This document shows, in pieces, positions 23,392-33,245 of a DNA stretch of 64,000 nt. The translations under genes and the position numbers were made by a program. A model generated the notes under the pieces. It was not told the DNA's origin. It searched no databases and saw only the letters and a program-made list of their open reading frames with translations. The DNA is from Sitta carolinensis (Eukaryota; Chordata; Aves; Passeriformes; Sittidae), in the NCBI GenBank assembly GCA_032173965.1, contig CM063290.1, forward strand, positions 2,912,001 through 2,976,000, in the 5' to 3' direction. Within the stretch, counting starts at the first letter, position 1; each line of letters starts with the position of its first letter.

Positions 23392-25708
23392 GCACATGGC
23401 TGATTTGAATCTGTCAGGGCCCTTCTGAACGATCACTGGCACTGCTGAGGTTTCTTTTCAGGGAGTGATGGATTTAGCAAGCAGCTCAGGGGGAAAAAAA
23501 AAAAAGCTGTGGTTTCCTCCCTTCCTTCACCTTTGTACATCGTGTTGTTTGTGCTGCGGTGAGGGAAGAGAAGATTAAAACACCTCTTATTAATCTCCCA
23601 CCCTTCACAAGTGATTTAATGTTTTACAAGCCTGGGTAGTGATTGCTGATAAGGTGCTGGGGAGCATGGCAGCAGCCTTTCCTGTTTGAATTTAGCTCAC
23701 AGTGCTTCCCATGACTGTCAGTAACGAAAATGAACTGAAGAATACTGAGAGCTACCAGGATTTGCCTCATTAGAGTTAATATCTGCTGTCATTGCTCAGG
23801 GACAATGACACTTTTGTAGTGTGGGGCCTGAGGAGAGGCACACCCTGACAGGACCAGGGAATGGTGGCTGGAAAGGAAAAAGGGATCCTTGAGGTGTTCT
23901 TGAGGGCTGATCTCGAGATAAAGCAAAACGAAATACAGTTCCAGAGAACAATGGTGATCCAGAGAACAAAGAGAAGCAATTAAAACCCTACAATTGCAAG
24001 TCAAGGAGAAATGACAGAACACATAAACCATCCTTTCCCCGTACATTCAGCAGCTTCTTACTCCATCTTTCCAACCCTTGACAAGATCTACACTTCTTCC
24101 CTGGAGCTGAGAGGATGAAATTGCCATCAAAACCATTTCCAACCAGACCTTTGGACGCTGTGGGACACGACAGGGAAATGATGCATTGACTTTATCCAAG
24201 GCGCTGGTATTTATGGTCTGGTCTTTTGAAGCAGAGATGAATTCAGTGACTTTTTCAAAAGAGAGAGGTGTAGGAGTTGGTAATCTCGCTGCTGAACAAT
24301 ATGAAGTGGTTGGCACTGGAGTCATTCCAGAACAATCAGCATTTTTCCTGCCTTTACTGAAGGTTTTTTGAACAACAAACCACCTTACAATACAACTGAC
24401 AGCTGTCCCAGCCCTGCAGACTGCTCACACTGCAGTACCTCCACCAGCCCATGAATATTCAGAATACGTTCTGGGGATCATTTTGATCTCTTTTTACCTA
24501 AGAGAATACCTCACATTGAAATTCAGGGCCTGAAATGCAATTTTATTTGTGTTTTACCAGTAAGCCCTACCCAAGATCTATCCTGCTGAGCACTGTGGTA
24601 CCTAACCAGGGAATATGGATGAGGTTATCCCTGATTGCCTCCAGTGGGAATCACGACACTGAGTGCTGGAGAGGCCCTGCACTCCCATTTCCATGGCCCA
24701 ACTCTGGCACACCAGTCACGGACTAAGCTGCTTCCCTGAGCACAAAGTGTGGGATTGCTGTAACACAAGCTGTTAGCTTGAATGGAATGTTTCAACAAGA
24801 TTAGTCTCTTTACCTGACTCTCTAATGCCTTTTCTCTTTTCCATAACGTGTCAGAGAAAAGTGATGTACAATTACTGCCTTGTGTGTGAGTGTGCAGTGT
24901 TTCTCCAAAGAAATGATTAAAAGCACTTCTCCTTTCCCTCCTTCTGCTTCTGGCCAAGCTTGCAGCAGTAATGAAGCCTGTCATAAGCAGTGATTTGTCC
25001 AGAGAGCACTGAAGGTTAAAAATCACATCTGAGGCCCTTTCTGGAAGTCCATTTCAGTCATTTTTGTCTGCTGTAAAGACCAGGAGGCAGCAGGCTCTAC
25101 ATTCCCAAGAGTGGCCCCATCAGCATTTCCCCCTCCCAAGGGCTCTGATCTGTACCTGTGGCTTTCCCTCCCTCCAGATGCCAGCAGGGTCTGTGGGCTG
25201 CCTCCTGTACGGGAAAAAACCTGGGGTTGGAAACCTTCTACCCATCATTGCTGCATAATTTACATTATTACACTCAAATCCCAGAATGAGGATGGGATAT
25301 TTGATGAGATAATATAATCTCATTTCACCTGAGATTACATCTGAATCAAGACTCCTTTTTGCTCCACATTACTATCTGATGTTATAGTCATTGGCAATGA
25401 CACTGCAACATTTTGCTTTCAGAATTATGTCTCACTTTAGACCAGAAATATCACATAGAACTCCTCAGAATAAGTTTTTCAGGACAAAAAACAGGAAACA
25501 TCTGGGCTAATTCCATGACATGACACAAACCACTGGAAAATGCAAAGGCCACGTTGACAGCACATCCTTTTCAGTACTCTGGATTCAGAGTCCCAAATGT
25601 TAAGTATAATTGTCATGTAGAAGATTGATTTTCAAGTTTTATTAGATTTTTTTTTATTTTTTTTTTATGTGCAATATTTATGGACATTCAGGACTGGATT
25701 AATTTTAT
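23392..25708. other. Unique non-coding DNA, no gene seen
   Basis: Mostly unique sequence with one short A run (23492-23503). Frames of at most 133 codons lack recognisable motifs. Confidence 0.5.
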
Positions 25709-26255
25709 AGGGAAGGGAGAGAGGGAGGGAGGGAGGGAGGGAGGAGGAGGGAGGAGGAAGGAAGGCAGGAAGGAAGGCAGGAAGGAAGGCAGGAAGGAAG
25801 GCAGGAAGGAGAGGCAGGAAGGCAGGAAGGAAGGAAGGAAGGAAGGAAGGAAGGCAGGAAGGAAGGAAGGAAGGAAGGAAGGAAGGAAGGAAGGAGGGAA
25901 AAGGGAAAGGGAAAGGAAGGAAGAAGGAAGAAGGGAAGGAAGAAGGAAGGAGGAAGGAAGAAGAGGAGGAATAGAAGGAAGAAGGAAGGAAGGAAGGAAA
26001 GGAAGGGAAGGAAGGAAGGAAGGAAGGGAATTAAGGAGGGAAGGAAGAAGAAGAGGAAGGATGGAAGGAATGGAAGGGAAGGAAGGAAGGAAGGAAGGAA
26101 GGAAGGAAGGAAGGAAGGAAGGAAGGAAGGAAGGAAGGAAGGAAGGAAGGAAGGAAGGAAGAGGGAAGGAAGGAAGGAAGGAAGGAAGGAAGGAAGGAAA
26201 GGAAGGAAGGAAGGAAAGGAAGGAAGGAAGGAAGGAAGGAAGGAGGAAGGAAGGA
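25709..26255. repeat. GGAA purine microsatellite, about 550 bp
   Basis: Long runs of GGAA/AAGG are interrupted by AGGC, GGGA and AGAAGG variants. The left part is dominated by AAGGAAGGCAGG units, while the right half is almost purely purine. Frames of 207-217 codons (Lys-Glu-Gly-Arg or Pro-Ser-Phe-Leu repeats) on both strands are artefacts. Confidence 0.96.
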
Positions 26256-27767
26256 CTGAAACTAATTTCAGTCTTAACATGTCCAATGAAAATAAATAAT
26301 TGCTTGGCCAATTTTTTTCCCTAAAAACATTCCTAGTTTCCTGCAGTTGTATAAGCACTTACTCAGAGGCAGAACTACTATACCATGACAAAGGAAATAA
26401 TTCTTTTAAATCTTTAAAAGAAAAATCCTTGAAATATACATGGCTTGCAAAACAAGCAGCAAAATGCTGTTTTATTAAATGGATTCCTTTTCAGTGGTTA
26501 AATTTTTAGAGCTCACGAGGTAGAAATAACTGATTTTCAATGACAGCATATATCTTTCTTGTGTCTGATTAGCTGTTGCCATTATTTATAGCTTTGTGCA
26601 TGTGATAGAAACATAGAGAAGACAACATGAATCTTTCTGCCTCTGTTGACAGGCCAACTAATCCATTACTAAGTCTCCTCCATTCTTATTCCACTTACCT
26701 GTAAACCAATAGTGTCAGTGCTGAATTATATTTGATATTGAAACTATTGATGAATTGCAAAGGTTAAAATTAAAGTGTGATTTATGTTGTGATCGGTAGC
26801 ACGGTGTTAGAGCACCAAGTGATCTGTGCAAAATTATAACCATAAATACACTTCAGGCTCTGCTTTAGAACCTCTGCCAAACAGCTTCACTCTTCCTCTG
26901 CTCCAGTCTCTGTCCCCCCTTTCCTCTCTCTGAGGCTGGAGCAAAAGAAATGCAAATAATTTTGTTGATAAAGATCATAAGCTGCCTGGTTTTGATGACT
27001 TTCTGAAGAAAAGGAAGTTGCTCTATTTCCCTGGGGACTCATCTGAAATACTGCTGCAATTAATGGGAAAAAATATCGAGTGGTACAACACGTACTCATC
27101 TTCTAGTTTGACAACAGCTACAGTTTATAAAATTCCAGGTACAATTCACTGCAGTTCAGTAGTGCTGGACATCTTTACTATGGTAAAAAAAAAAAAAAAT
27201 ACTTAGCAAAAGAAAGAATTATTTTGTCAAAGCAGAATAAAAAGTGTCTCTCTCCATAAGCCTCTGCTCCCTTCGTGTAGGCACCAGTTTTTCAGATGGT
27301 CTGTTTAACAAAAATGAATGTTCCATTTTCTATATACACAATATATACTTTTTAAGGAAACATTCCTAAATTATCTTTTTCAAAAGAAGGCTGGAAATCG
27401 TTATCCTACCCATACCTCCCATTTCTGTATCCATTTTCTCTTCAGGAGCAGGACCAGCAATGCAAGTCCCTAAATACCACTGAAAACAGGCTGATCCTGC
27501 AGGGCTGCACCCCGAGGAGCAAAGGTTAATAAATGCCCTTTTCTCAGCAGGTCTCCCACTCCATATTGCACAACAAAAGGGAATTTCAAGTGCACTCTTT
27601 TGGGTGTATCTTCAGCCAATTCCTCCATGGCACAACGTCAGAGACCTGCGAGTCCTCTGCGTGCTGACAGCGACTGATGGAAAAAAGAGTCAGGAAAAGG
27701 CAAAAGGACCAATTTCTGGGAACAGCAACTCCAAATCTGCCCGTCTTTTCCTTCCCAGATAGAAATT
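26256..27767. other. Unique AT-rich non-coding DNA
   Basis: No gene is visible. It includes a conserved-element-like segment at 26500-26860 that is listed separately, and an A run near 27186-27199. Confidence 0.5.
26500..26860. promoter_or_regulatory. Candidate conserved non-coding element
   Basis: A repeat-free AT-rich stretch with a TGATTAGC homeodomain-like site at 26566-26573. It is followed by a dense set of ATTA/TAAT and AACCTTT-type words and a preserved GATCGG CpG near 26791. The same TGATTAGC word recurs at 29493. The texture fits a developmental enhancer, but only alignment to other birds or reptiles would show it. Confidence 0.22.
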
Positions 27768-27990
27768 ACAGAATCACAGAATGGTTTGGGTTGGAAGGGA
27801 CTTCAAAGACCACGTAATTCCAACTGTCCTGCTCCAGGCAAAGACCCCTTCCACCCCCCCAGGCTGCTCCAATGCCCACCCAACTTGCCCTTGGGCATTT
27901 CCAGAGATGGAGCAGCCACAAATTTTCTGTTTTGTGGCTCACTTTCAGTTTGAAGCTCCCCCTGCCCTGTCACTAATAACCTGGTAAAGA
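27768..27990 (-). mobile_element. CR1 LINE fragment, 3' end
   Basis: 'AGAATCACAGAATGGTTTGG' then GTTGGAAGGGACTTCAAAGA, AATTCCAACTGTCCTGCTCC and CTTCCACC is a classic CR1 3' end on the minus strand. After GGGCATTTCCAGAGATGGAG the match jumps to 'CAGTTTGAAGCTCCCCCTGC', a CCTGTCAC block and a TGGTAAAGATC region. These normally lie further 5' in CR1, so the copy has an internal deletion. Confidence 0.87.
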
Positions 27991-29479
27991 TCTGCTAATT
28001 AAAACTTGAGCAGAGAGCACAGGCTGAGAAAACCACAGCAAACCCCACTCCTCTCTTACCCCGGATGACAAAGGTGCATCAAAGAGTTTTGCTGGGAAGT
28101 CTTTGCAGATTTAGAATGACCCAAAATCCCGTGCTGAATTCCTGAATCTGCTACTAAAGAACTCTTTTAATAATCTAATGATCCCTGTGATGCTGAAAGC
28201 CAGGATTTTCTGTGGTGAGCAGCATGGAATGTGACACGCGTGACTTGGACAGGCTGGGACAGCAGAAGTTCTGTAGCTCTAAATAAAACCTTAAAGAAAT
28301 ATTTCTCCTGATACTCCCGTGCTTTCATCCTGCTGAAATTTATGCTTGACTTTCCTGCAGTAATTTATTATTTATTTATTTTTTAATAAAGAAGCAAGCT
28401 CTACTGGAGAGCAACCCAAAGGGAGAGATTTGTTAGCACAGCCCCGATTTAATTGGTTACACTGAGGTTTTGCATAGGTGGTGGTGGAAGAGTAGAAACA
28501 GTGACAAATTAATAAATTCAAACTGCCCAAGAAGTATTTATTTCTCTGTTTACAGTTTCCAGTCACAGAAGATGTGGTATCTATTGATCCTGACATTCTG
28601 TGTGCCAAGGATGAGTTATTTCATCCACTGCTCCTCAAGCACTGCTCCACACCTTCCTGACAGAAAAAATTCATTTTAAAGTGTTGCCTGGTCATCTTTT
28701 GAGGTTTAAAGGCCAGGTGATCTACTGCTCTGAGTTCTCATTAGAGGGACTGGATGGCTCTTTGTTAGACACCAGGAAAGGGGAATATATGGCAATGTGT
28801 CTGCTTGACTTTGTGTCTGGCTCTGTTCAACTGCAGAAAAAAATCCCCACACCCAAAAAATATGTCCAGCAGAAAGCAAGTGTCATGGGATAGAATTAAT
28901 TCCCTCACAGTTAGGCACATCTCCCAAAATTTGTGTGATTTTCAGGTACTTGCAAGATTTTCTTACCTCAAACAAGATTATCTACATTTATATGGAAAAA
29001 AAAAATTAAACTCTGATCTTCATAAACTTTGCCAGGATCTTTGACTGATTTCACCCTAAGAAGAAGACTGAAGTTTTGGATAAACTCATAAATCTAAACT
29101 CTATAGGTTAGAGCATGAACCACACACAGCTAAGAGGAACAAATGGCATTTTGCACAAAGAAGGACTTGAGCAAAATTTCCTTCCATTTGTTTTTAGAGT
29201 GGTTCATTTAGGTTATGAAACAGCACCACAGCACTGGTTCATCTTTTCAGAGCAAGCCTTTAGTGCACCAAAAATGATGGCAGCTTATAGTGAATATAAA
29301 TGAGTGAAAAATTTCTCATTTGGCCCAACAAAGGCTGTTCCCTGATTGCACAAACATCCATGATGTAGCTGGAATATTACAAATGTGGAGTTCCTAATAT
29401 GGAAGCCCAGGAAAGTGACACAGTAAATGACACACAATTTATAAAGTAAACAGTGAGGTTTTTTCCCCCCTAAGTTGTT

Positions 29480-29700
29480 TCTTTAACTTCATTGATTAGC
29501 AATTCATCATCCTATTTAAAATTCAATATTAACAAAATTGTAATGGATCAGCCTGACTCTGAAATCAATTCCATAGTCATAGCCATGGCCTGTTATGAAG
29601 TAATGGCAATGCTAATTTTATTCTGCCAAATGTAAATTGAGTGATTTATCACACCATTATACACTCACACCGCTCCTTCAATTGGCTACAAAATAAAAGG
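29480..29700. promoter_or_regulatory. Candidate conserved non-coding element
   Basis: AT-rich and repeat-free, with TGATTAGC at 29493-29500, TAATGG at 29601-29606 and GCTAATTTTA at 29611-29620 among several other homeodomain-type cores. It has the look of a conserved enhancer, but this cannot be verified from one genome. Confidence 0.22.
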
Positions 29701-30136
29701 AGGCAAAAAAGGAAAGCTCAGGGTGACAACTCCCCATTAACTGAGTTTAGCCAGCCAATCCATAGGAAATGCAGCAGAGGAGTTGAAGAAAGGAGTCAGA
29801 GCCTGATCCTGCAGTCACTGTGGCCCCTCTGACTTCAGCCTCCCTAATTGCCTCTGGGAATGGCTGGGCTCCGGGTCAGCTGAGAACCCAGCTCTCCATT
29901 TCTGCCACACTTCAGGAGGAGATTTAATAAATACAATGCAGGGCTGAGAAACAGAAATTATTACATTCTGTCCCTCATTCGAGGCAAACTTGCTGGCTCA
30001 GGTTGTTCCTTTATGGTAGAAGAACATCCCATGAAGACAATTCAGGAATTTTTGGAGATTTAATTAAGAAAACTTGCAAAGCAGCCGCAGTTCTGTAACT
30101 AAGGCAGGGCTGTTCACAGAGGCATCCACACATAAC

Positions 30137-30245
30137 AATCCTGCAGACCAAAGGCCCCTCTGAGCAGCCCAAGAGCACAAATTTAACATTTCACATGAGC
30201 AATCCTGCAGACCAAATGTCCCCCTCAGCAGCCCACCAGCACGAG
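30137..30245. repeat. Two-copy tandem duplication, period about 63 bp
   Basis: CAATCCTGCAGACCAAA at 30137 recurs at 30200. Each is followed by a CCCC(T)C block, GAGCAGCCC or CAGCAGCCC, and a GAGCAC or AGCACGA block. Copies differ at roughly one position in six. Confidence 0.75.
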
Positions 30246-30393
30246 TTTGACTGGAGCTGAGTTAGAAAACCCAAAACATCACCAACATGGAGCACGATGG
30301 AACAAAAGGGGGCTTTTCCAAACTAAGAGCAGGAAAAACACAAACCACCATGGCCAGAGCAGGCAGAGAATGGTGGGGTAGATCAGGCCCTAC

Positions 30394-30852
30394 TGATGCC
30401 TTAAGTTTTAGCTTTTATATTTTTCAGATTCTGTGCTGGTTTAGTGGGTAGTTTTATGTTTCATATTCAGTGCTGCTGAGCTCTCTTCACAGAGCAGGGA
30501 GACAAAACAATTCCTTCTCCAGCTTGGGACCAAGGACAACTTCCACCCCAAGAACAAAACCCACAGTGAAGTGAGAAGGAAAACCAAGTTGGATGGAGCT
30601 GCATACCCTGGAGCTGTAATTGCACAATGAACTCCAGTGTGCAAAGAACCAGAACTTATCAAAGTGTGAGCCCTCGTGCCTTGGAGCCCATTTTGGGACC
30701 ATTTTGGGTTCCCCCTGGGTGTGGGCACTGCCCAGGTGTGCCCAGTGAGGCCCTTTAATAAATCCTTTTCAATAAATCCCTTTTAACAAATCTCTACCTC
30801 ATCCTTTTGCTCTGCCTGCTCTCTGCTCCAGCTCAGCCTCTAGAAGGCACCA
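30394..30852 (+). mobile_element. Solo LTR, copy 2
   Basis: It starts TGATGCCTTAAGTTTTAGC and ends GAAGGCACCA. It carries two AATAAA signals (30757-30762 and 30771-30776), preceded by the shared 'GTGCCCAGTGAGGCCC' block, and ends with CTCTGCCTGCTCTCTGCTCC. The 4-bp flanks are CTAC (left) and CTTC (right), a one-mismatch duplication. It is the clearest copy of the family in the window and has the U3 unit only once. There is no gag, pol or env sequence beside it, so it is a solo LTR left by recombination. Confidence 0.85.
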
Positions 30853-31129
30853 CTTCCAGTCATAAATCCTTTACAAACACAGATTCCCACTGCCTGGAGT
30901 ATCAGGAAAACTCCTCTGGCTGTGAGCAGCAAGCAGGGGCAGGCACTGCCACCACCCACAGAACATCAGCAGTCTGAAATAAAGCACTTGGCCTGAATTA
31001 ACTTCTAGAGGAAAAAACCCAAAAATATTCTGTTTACAAAGCACGAAAATGCCCCAAGTTTCAGCCATCCCTAATTGCTGTCGTGAATAATCTTTTCCAG
31101 GCCTTTTTCCTATTCTCTCAATCTGTCTC

Positions 31130-31450
31130 TTAGCCCTACTTATTGCTTATCTAATTTACTGTGAACAGAAGAAGCAAATAATATTACAGCTGCTAAAAGG
31201 AGCTGGGATGTCTGAAAAAGTCCAGCCATTAATGTTTTGTATTACTGAGCTTTTAAGGGGTTTGACTGCTGGCATTATGCAAAGTACAGTCATTTCAGTC
31301 ATTGCCTTGGTGGCTGCCACATTTTCACAGGGACGTGCTACTCGGCCTGGGGCATCTCTAAATAATGATAAAAAAGTCAAAATAAAAGTTATTTGGCTCA
31401 TAATTATGTAAGAATCACTCTAAGCCAACCTCAAATGATAACATATATTA
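31130..31450. promoter_or_regulatory. Candidate conserved non-coding element (octamer-like site)
   Basis: A repeat-free stretch with CATTATGCAAAG at 31273-31284 (POU octamer-like, one mismatch in the ATGCAAAT core). A CAGTCATT direct repeat follows at 31287 and 31296. Further right lie TAAATAATGATAAAA and CATAATTATG words. This is typical enhancer texture, but the motifs are short and unproven. Confidence 0.24.
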
Positions 31451-31940
31451 AACTTAAATAAGAGCCTTGGCAGAAGCCTCAGGGGTTGATGAGATGCTGT
31501 GACAAGCAAGCAGAAGGGCAATTGTTAAAAAAGTTACATGAATGACTTATTTGATTATAATGTTGGCCCTCTGTAACCTCGTGTTTGTTTCACTTTTTTT
31601 CCCCTAATTATTCCTGGTAGAAGGAAATGCCTGAACCAAGTCCAGGACAATTTTTGAACCTCTCAGAAAAAGCCCAATTTTGACAACTTTGAAGCACAAC
31701 CCAATGCACAGCATGGCAAAGAGTGAGTGGGTATTCCTAGAAAACTTTTGAAAATGAATGTACTCAGTAAATTTGCAAGACCTTTGTTGAAGACTGGAAC
31801 TTTTTTTTTTCATTTCAGTAACCTGAAAATAAGAGGGATGAGAATAAAATAAAATTTCAGGTCTGCCCTTGAAAAATGCAAGAAAGGACAGCAAAAAGGA
31901 ACAAAGGATGAGTACAAGAATCCAAGGTAAGGTAGTTATA

Positions 31941-32091
31941 AAAATAAAGGAAAAGGAGAAGGAGAGGAAAGGAGAGAGGAGGGAAGGAGAAGGAAGGAGG
32001 AGGAGAGGAGAAGGAGAAGGAGAAGAAGGAGAAGGGAAAGGGAAGAAAAATGGGAAAAAGGAAAGGCGGAGAAAGAAAAGGAGAAAATAAA
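31941..32091. repeat. GA-rich purine tract
   Basis: About 150 bp of nearly pure purine on the + strand, in AAGGAG, GAGGAG and GAAAGG words without a strict period. It resembles the larger GGAA tract at 25.7 kb but is less regular. The 73-codon Lys/Glu/Arg frame is an artefact. Confidence 0.9.
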
Positions 32092-32682
32092 AGACTTGAT
32101 TCTGTGTTCTAGTTCAACACACTCCCCAGCATCTGCATTTATCCTTGAGGTCCTCCAGAAAACCGCTTTTTTTCTAGATTTTTTTTTTCCAAAGAGCCAT
32201 GGATTTTCCTAGAATTCCTGTGCACAGCATGGAGTCAGAAAGAGGAGATTTGACCCATGGATGGGGACGCAGCCTGTGTGCAGGACAGACACACCCTGAG
32301 GGTCTCCCTGCCCAGCTATCCCAGCCTGTGCTCAGCTCTGCCCTTCTGGGCTTTCAGGAGATGACAAACCCCTGCACCCTCTGGCCGTGGAGCCAAGGTG
32401 GCTCTGACAGCCCGGATCCCTTCGGATCTGCCCACCCCAAGGAGGGGCAGGAGAGAAGCTGGGCAGGGCATGAGGACACTTCCCAGGAATCTGACTCTGC
32501 AATGCCTGTGGATTCAGAGCTGTGCAGGCAGTGAATTCCCAAAGGAAAGCTCCTGTCCCCTCGGTGCCCCTGGGCAGAGGGGACCTGGCTCTGCTGCCTT
32601 TGGCACTGCTGGCTTTGGCTGGGAGTGCTCAGCCATTTGTGTATGCTCACCAAGAGCCAAACGACCCAAGGGGATTCATGGA

Positions 32683-33245
32683 AAAGCTGTGGAGCTGTTT
32701 GTAATGAGAGAGCCCATTTGTGATCACACTCCTCTGGTTTGACCCCACTGGAAAAGCACTTATTAAAAAAAAAAATCAAAAAAAAACCCAAAACGAAGCA
32801 AAAAAACCCCAACAAACCTCCCCCCCCCAAAAAAAAAAAAAAAAAAAACCAAAAGAATAAAAGCAAAAGAAAAAAAACACACAAAAAACCAACAAAATTA
32901 AAAAAAAAAAAAAAAAAAAACAACAAAACCAAACACAAAACAACAGCAAAAAACCCGTGGAGTTGTTTGGAATTAAGGAGCCCATTTGTGCCCATACTGG
33001 TCTGGTTTGAACCCACTGGAAAAGCACTTCATCAAAAAGAAAACCAAAAAATCCCCCCAAAAAAACCAACCAAAAAAAAACCCAAAACAAACAAACAAAA
33101 AAAAAAAAAAAACCAAAAAAAAAAAAAAAAGCAAAAAACGTGGAGTTGTTTGGAATTAAAGAGCCCATTTGTGTCCATACTCACCTGCTTTGACTGCTTG
33201 AAAATCATAAAAAAATAAAGAAAAAAAAAAAAAAAACAAATAAAG
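32683..33245. repeat. Three-copy module with A-rich spacers
   Basis: A module of about 75-80 bp contains GTGGAGTTGTTTGGAATTAA, GAGCCCATTTGTG, CTGGTTTGA and CCACTGGAAAAGCACTT. It occurs with the GAGCCC landmark at 32710, 32978 and 33161. Each copy is followed by A-rich or A/C-rich sequence of roughly 100-190 bp, or shorter after the third. The third copy has lost the last block. Lys/Asn/Pro-rich frames of up to 220 codons across it are artefacts. Confidence 0.88.

Larger units (their letters stand above)
27991..30393. other. Unique non-coding DNA, no gene seen
   Basis: Open frames are at most 95 codons. It contains a candidate conserved segment (29480-29700) and a two-copy 63-bp repeat (30137-30245), listed separately. 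Confidence 0.5.
30853..32682. other. Unique non-coding DNA with a purine tract
   Basis: It contains a candidate conserved segment (31130-31450) and a GA-rich tract (31941-32091), both listed separately. A GC-richer part at 32240-32640 has short overlapping frames without family features. Confidence 0.5.

Noticed and set aside
22748..23442. Frames of 193-215 codons with Leu-Glu-Ser or Pro-Gly-Ile-Gln repeats
   Set aside because: Produced by the 18-bp minisatellite. Frames are open on both strands at once, with no sequence of a known repetitive protein.
25688..26358. Open frames of 207-217 codons on both strands (Lys-Glu-Gly-Arg and Pro-Ser-Phe-Leu repeats)
   Set aside because: They are translations of the GGAA microsatellite, which has no stop codons in several frames.
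32739..33218. 159-codon Lys/Pro/Asn-rich frame
   Set aside because: It reads through A-rich spacers between the three-copy modules. Lysine runs come from poly-A.
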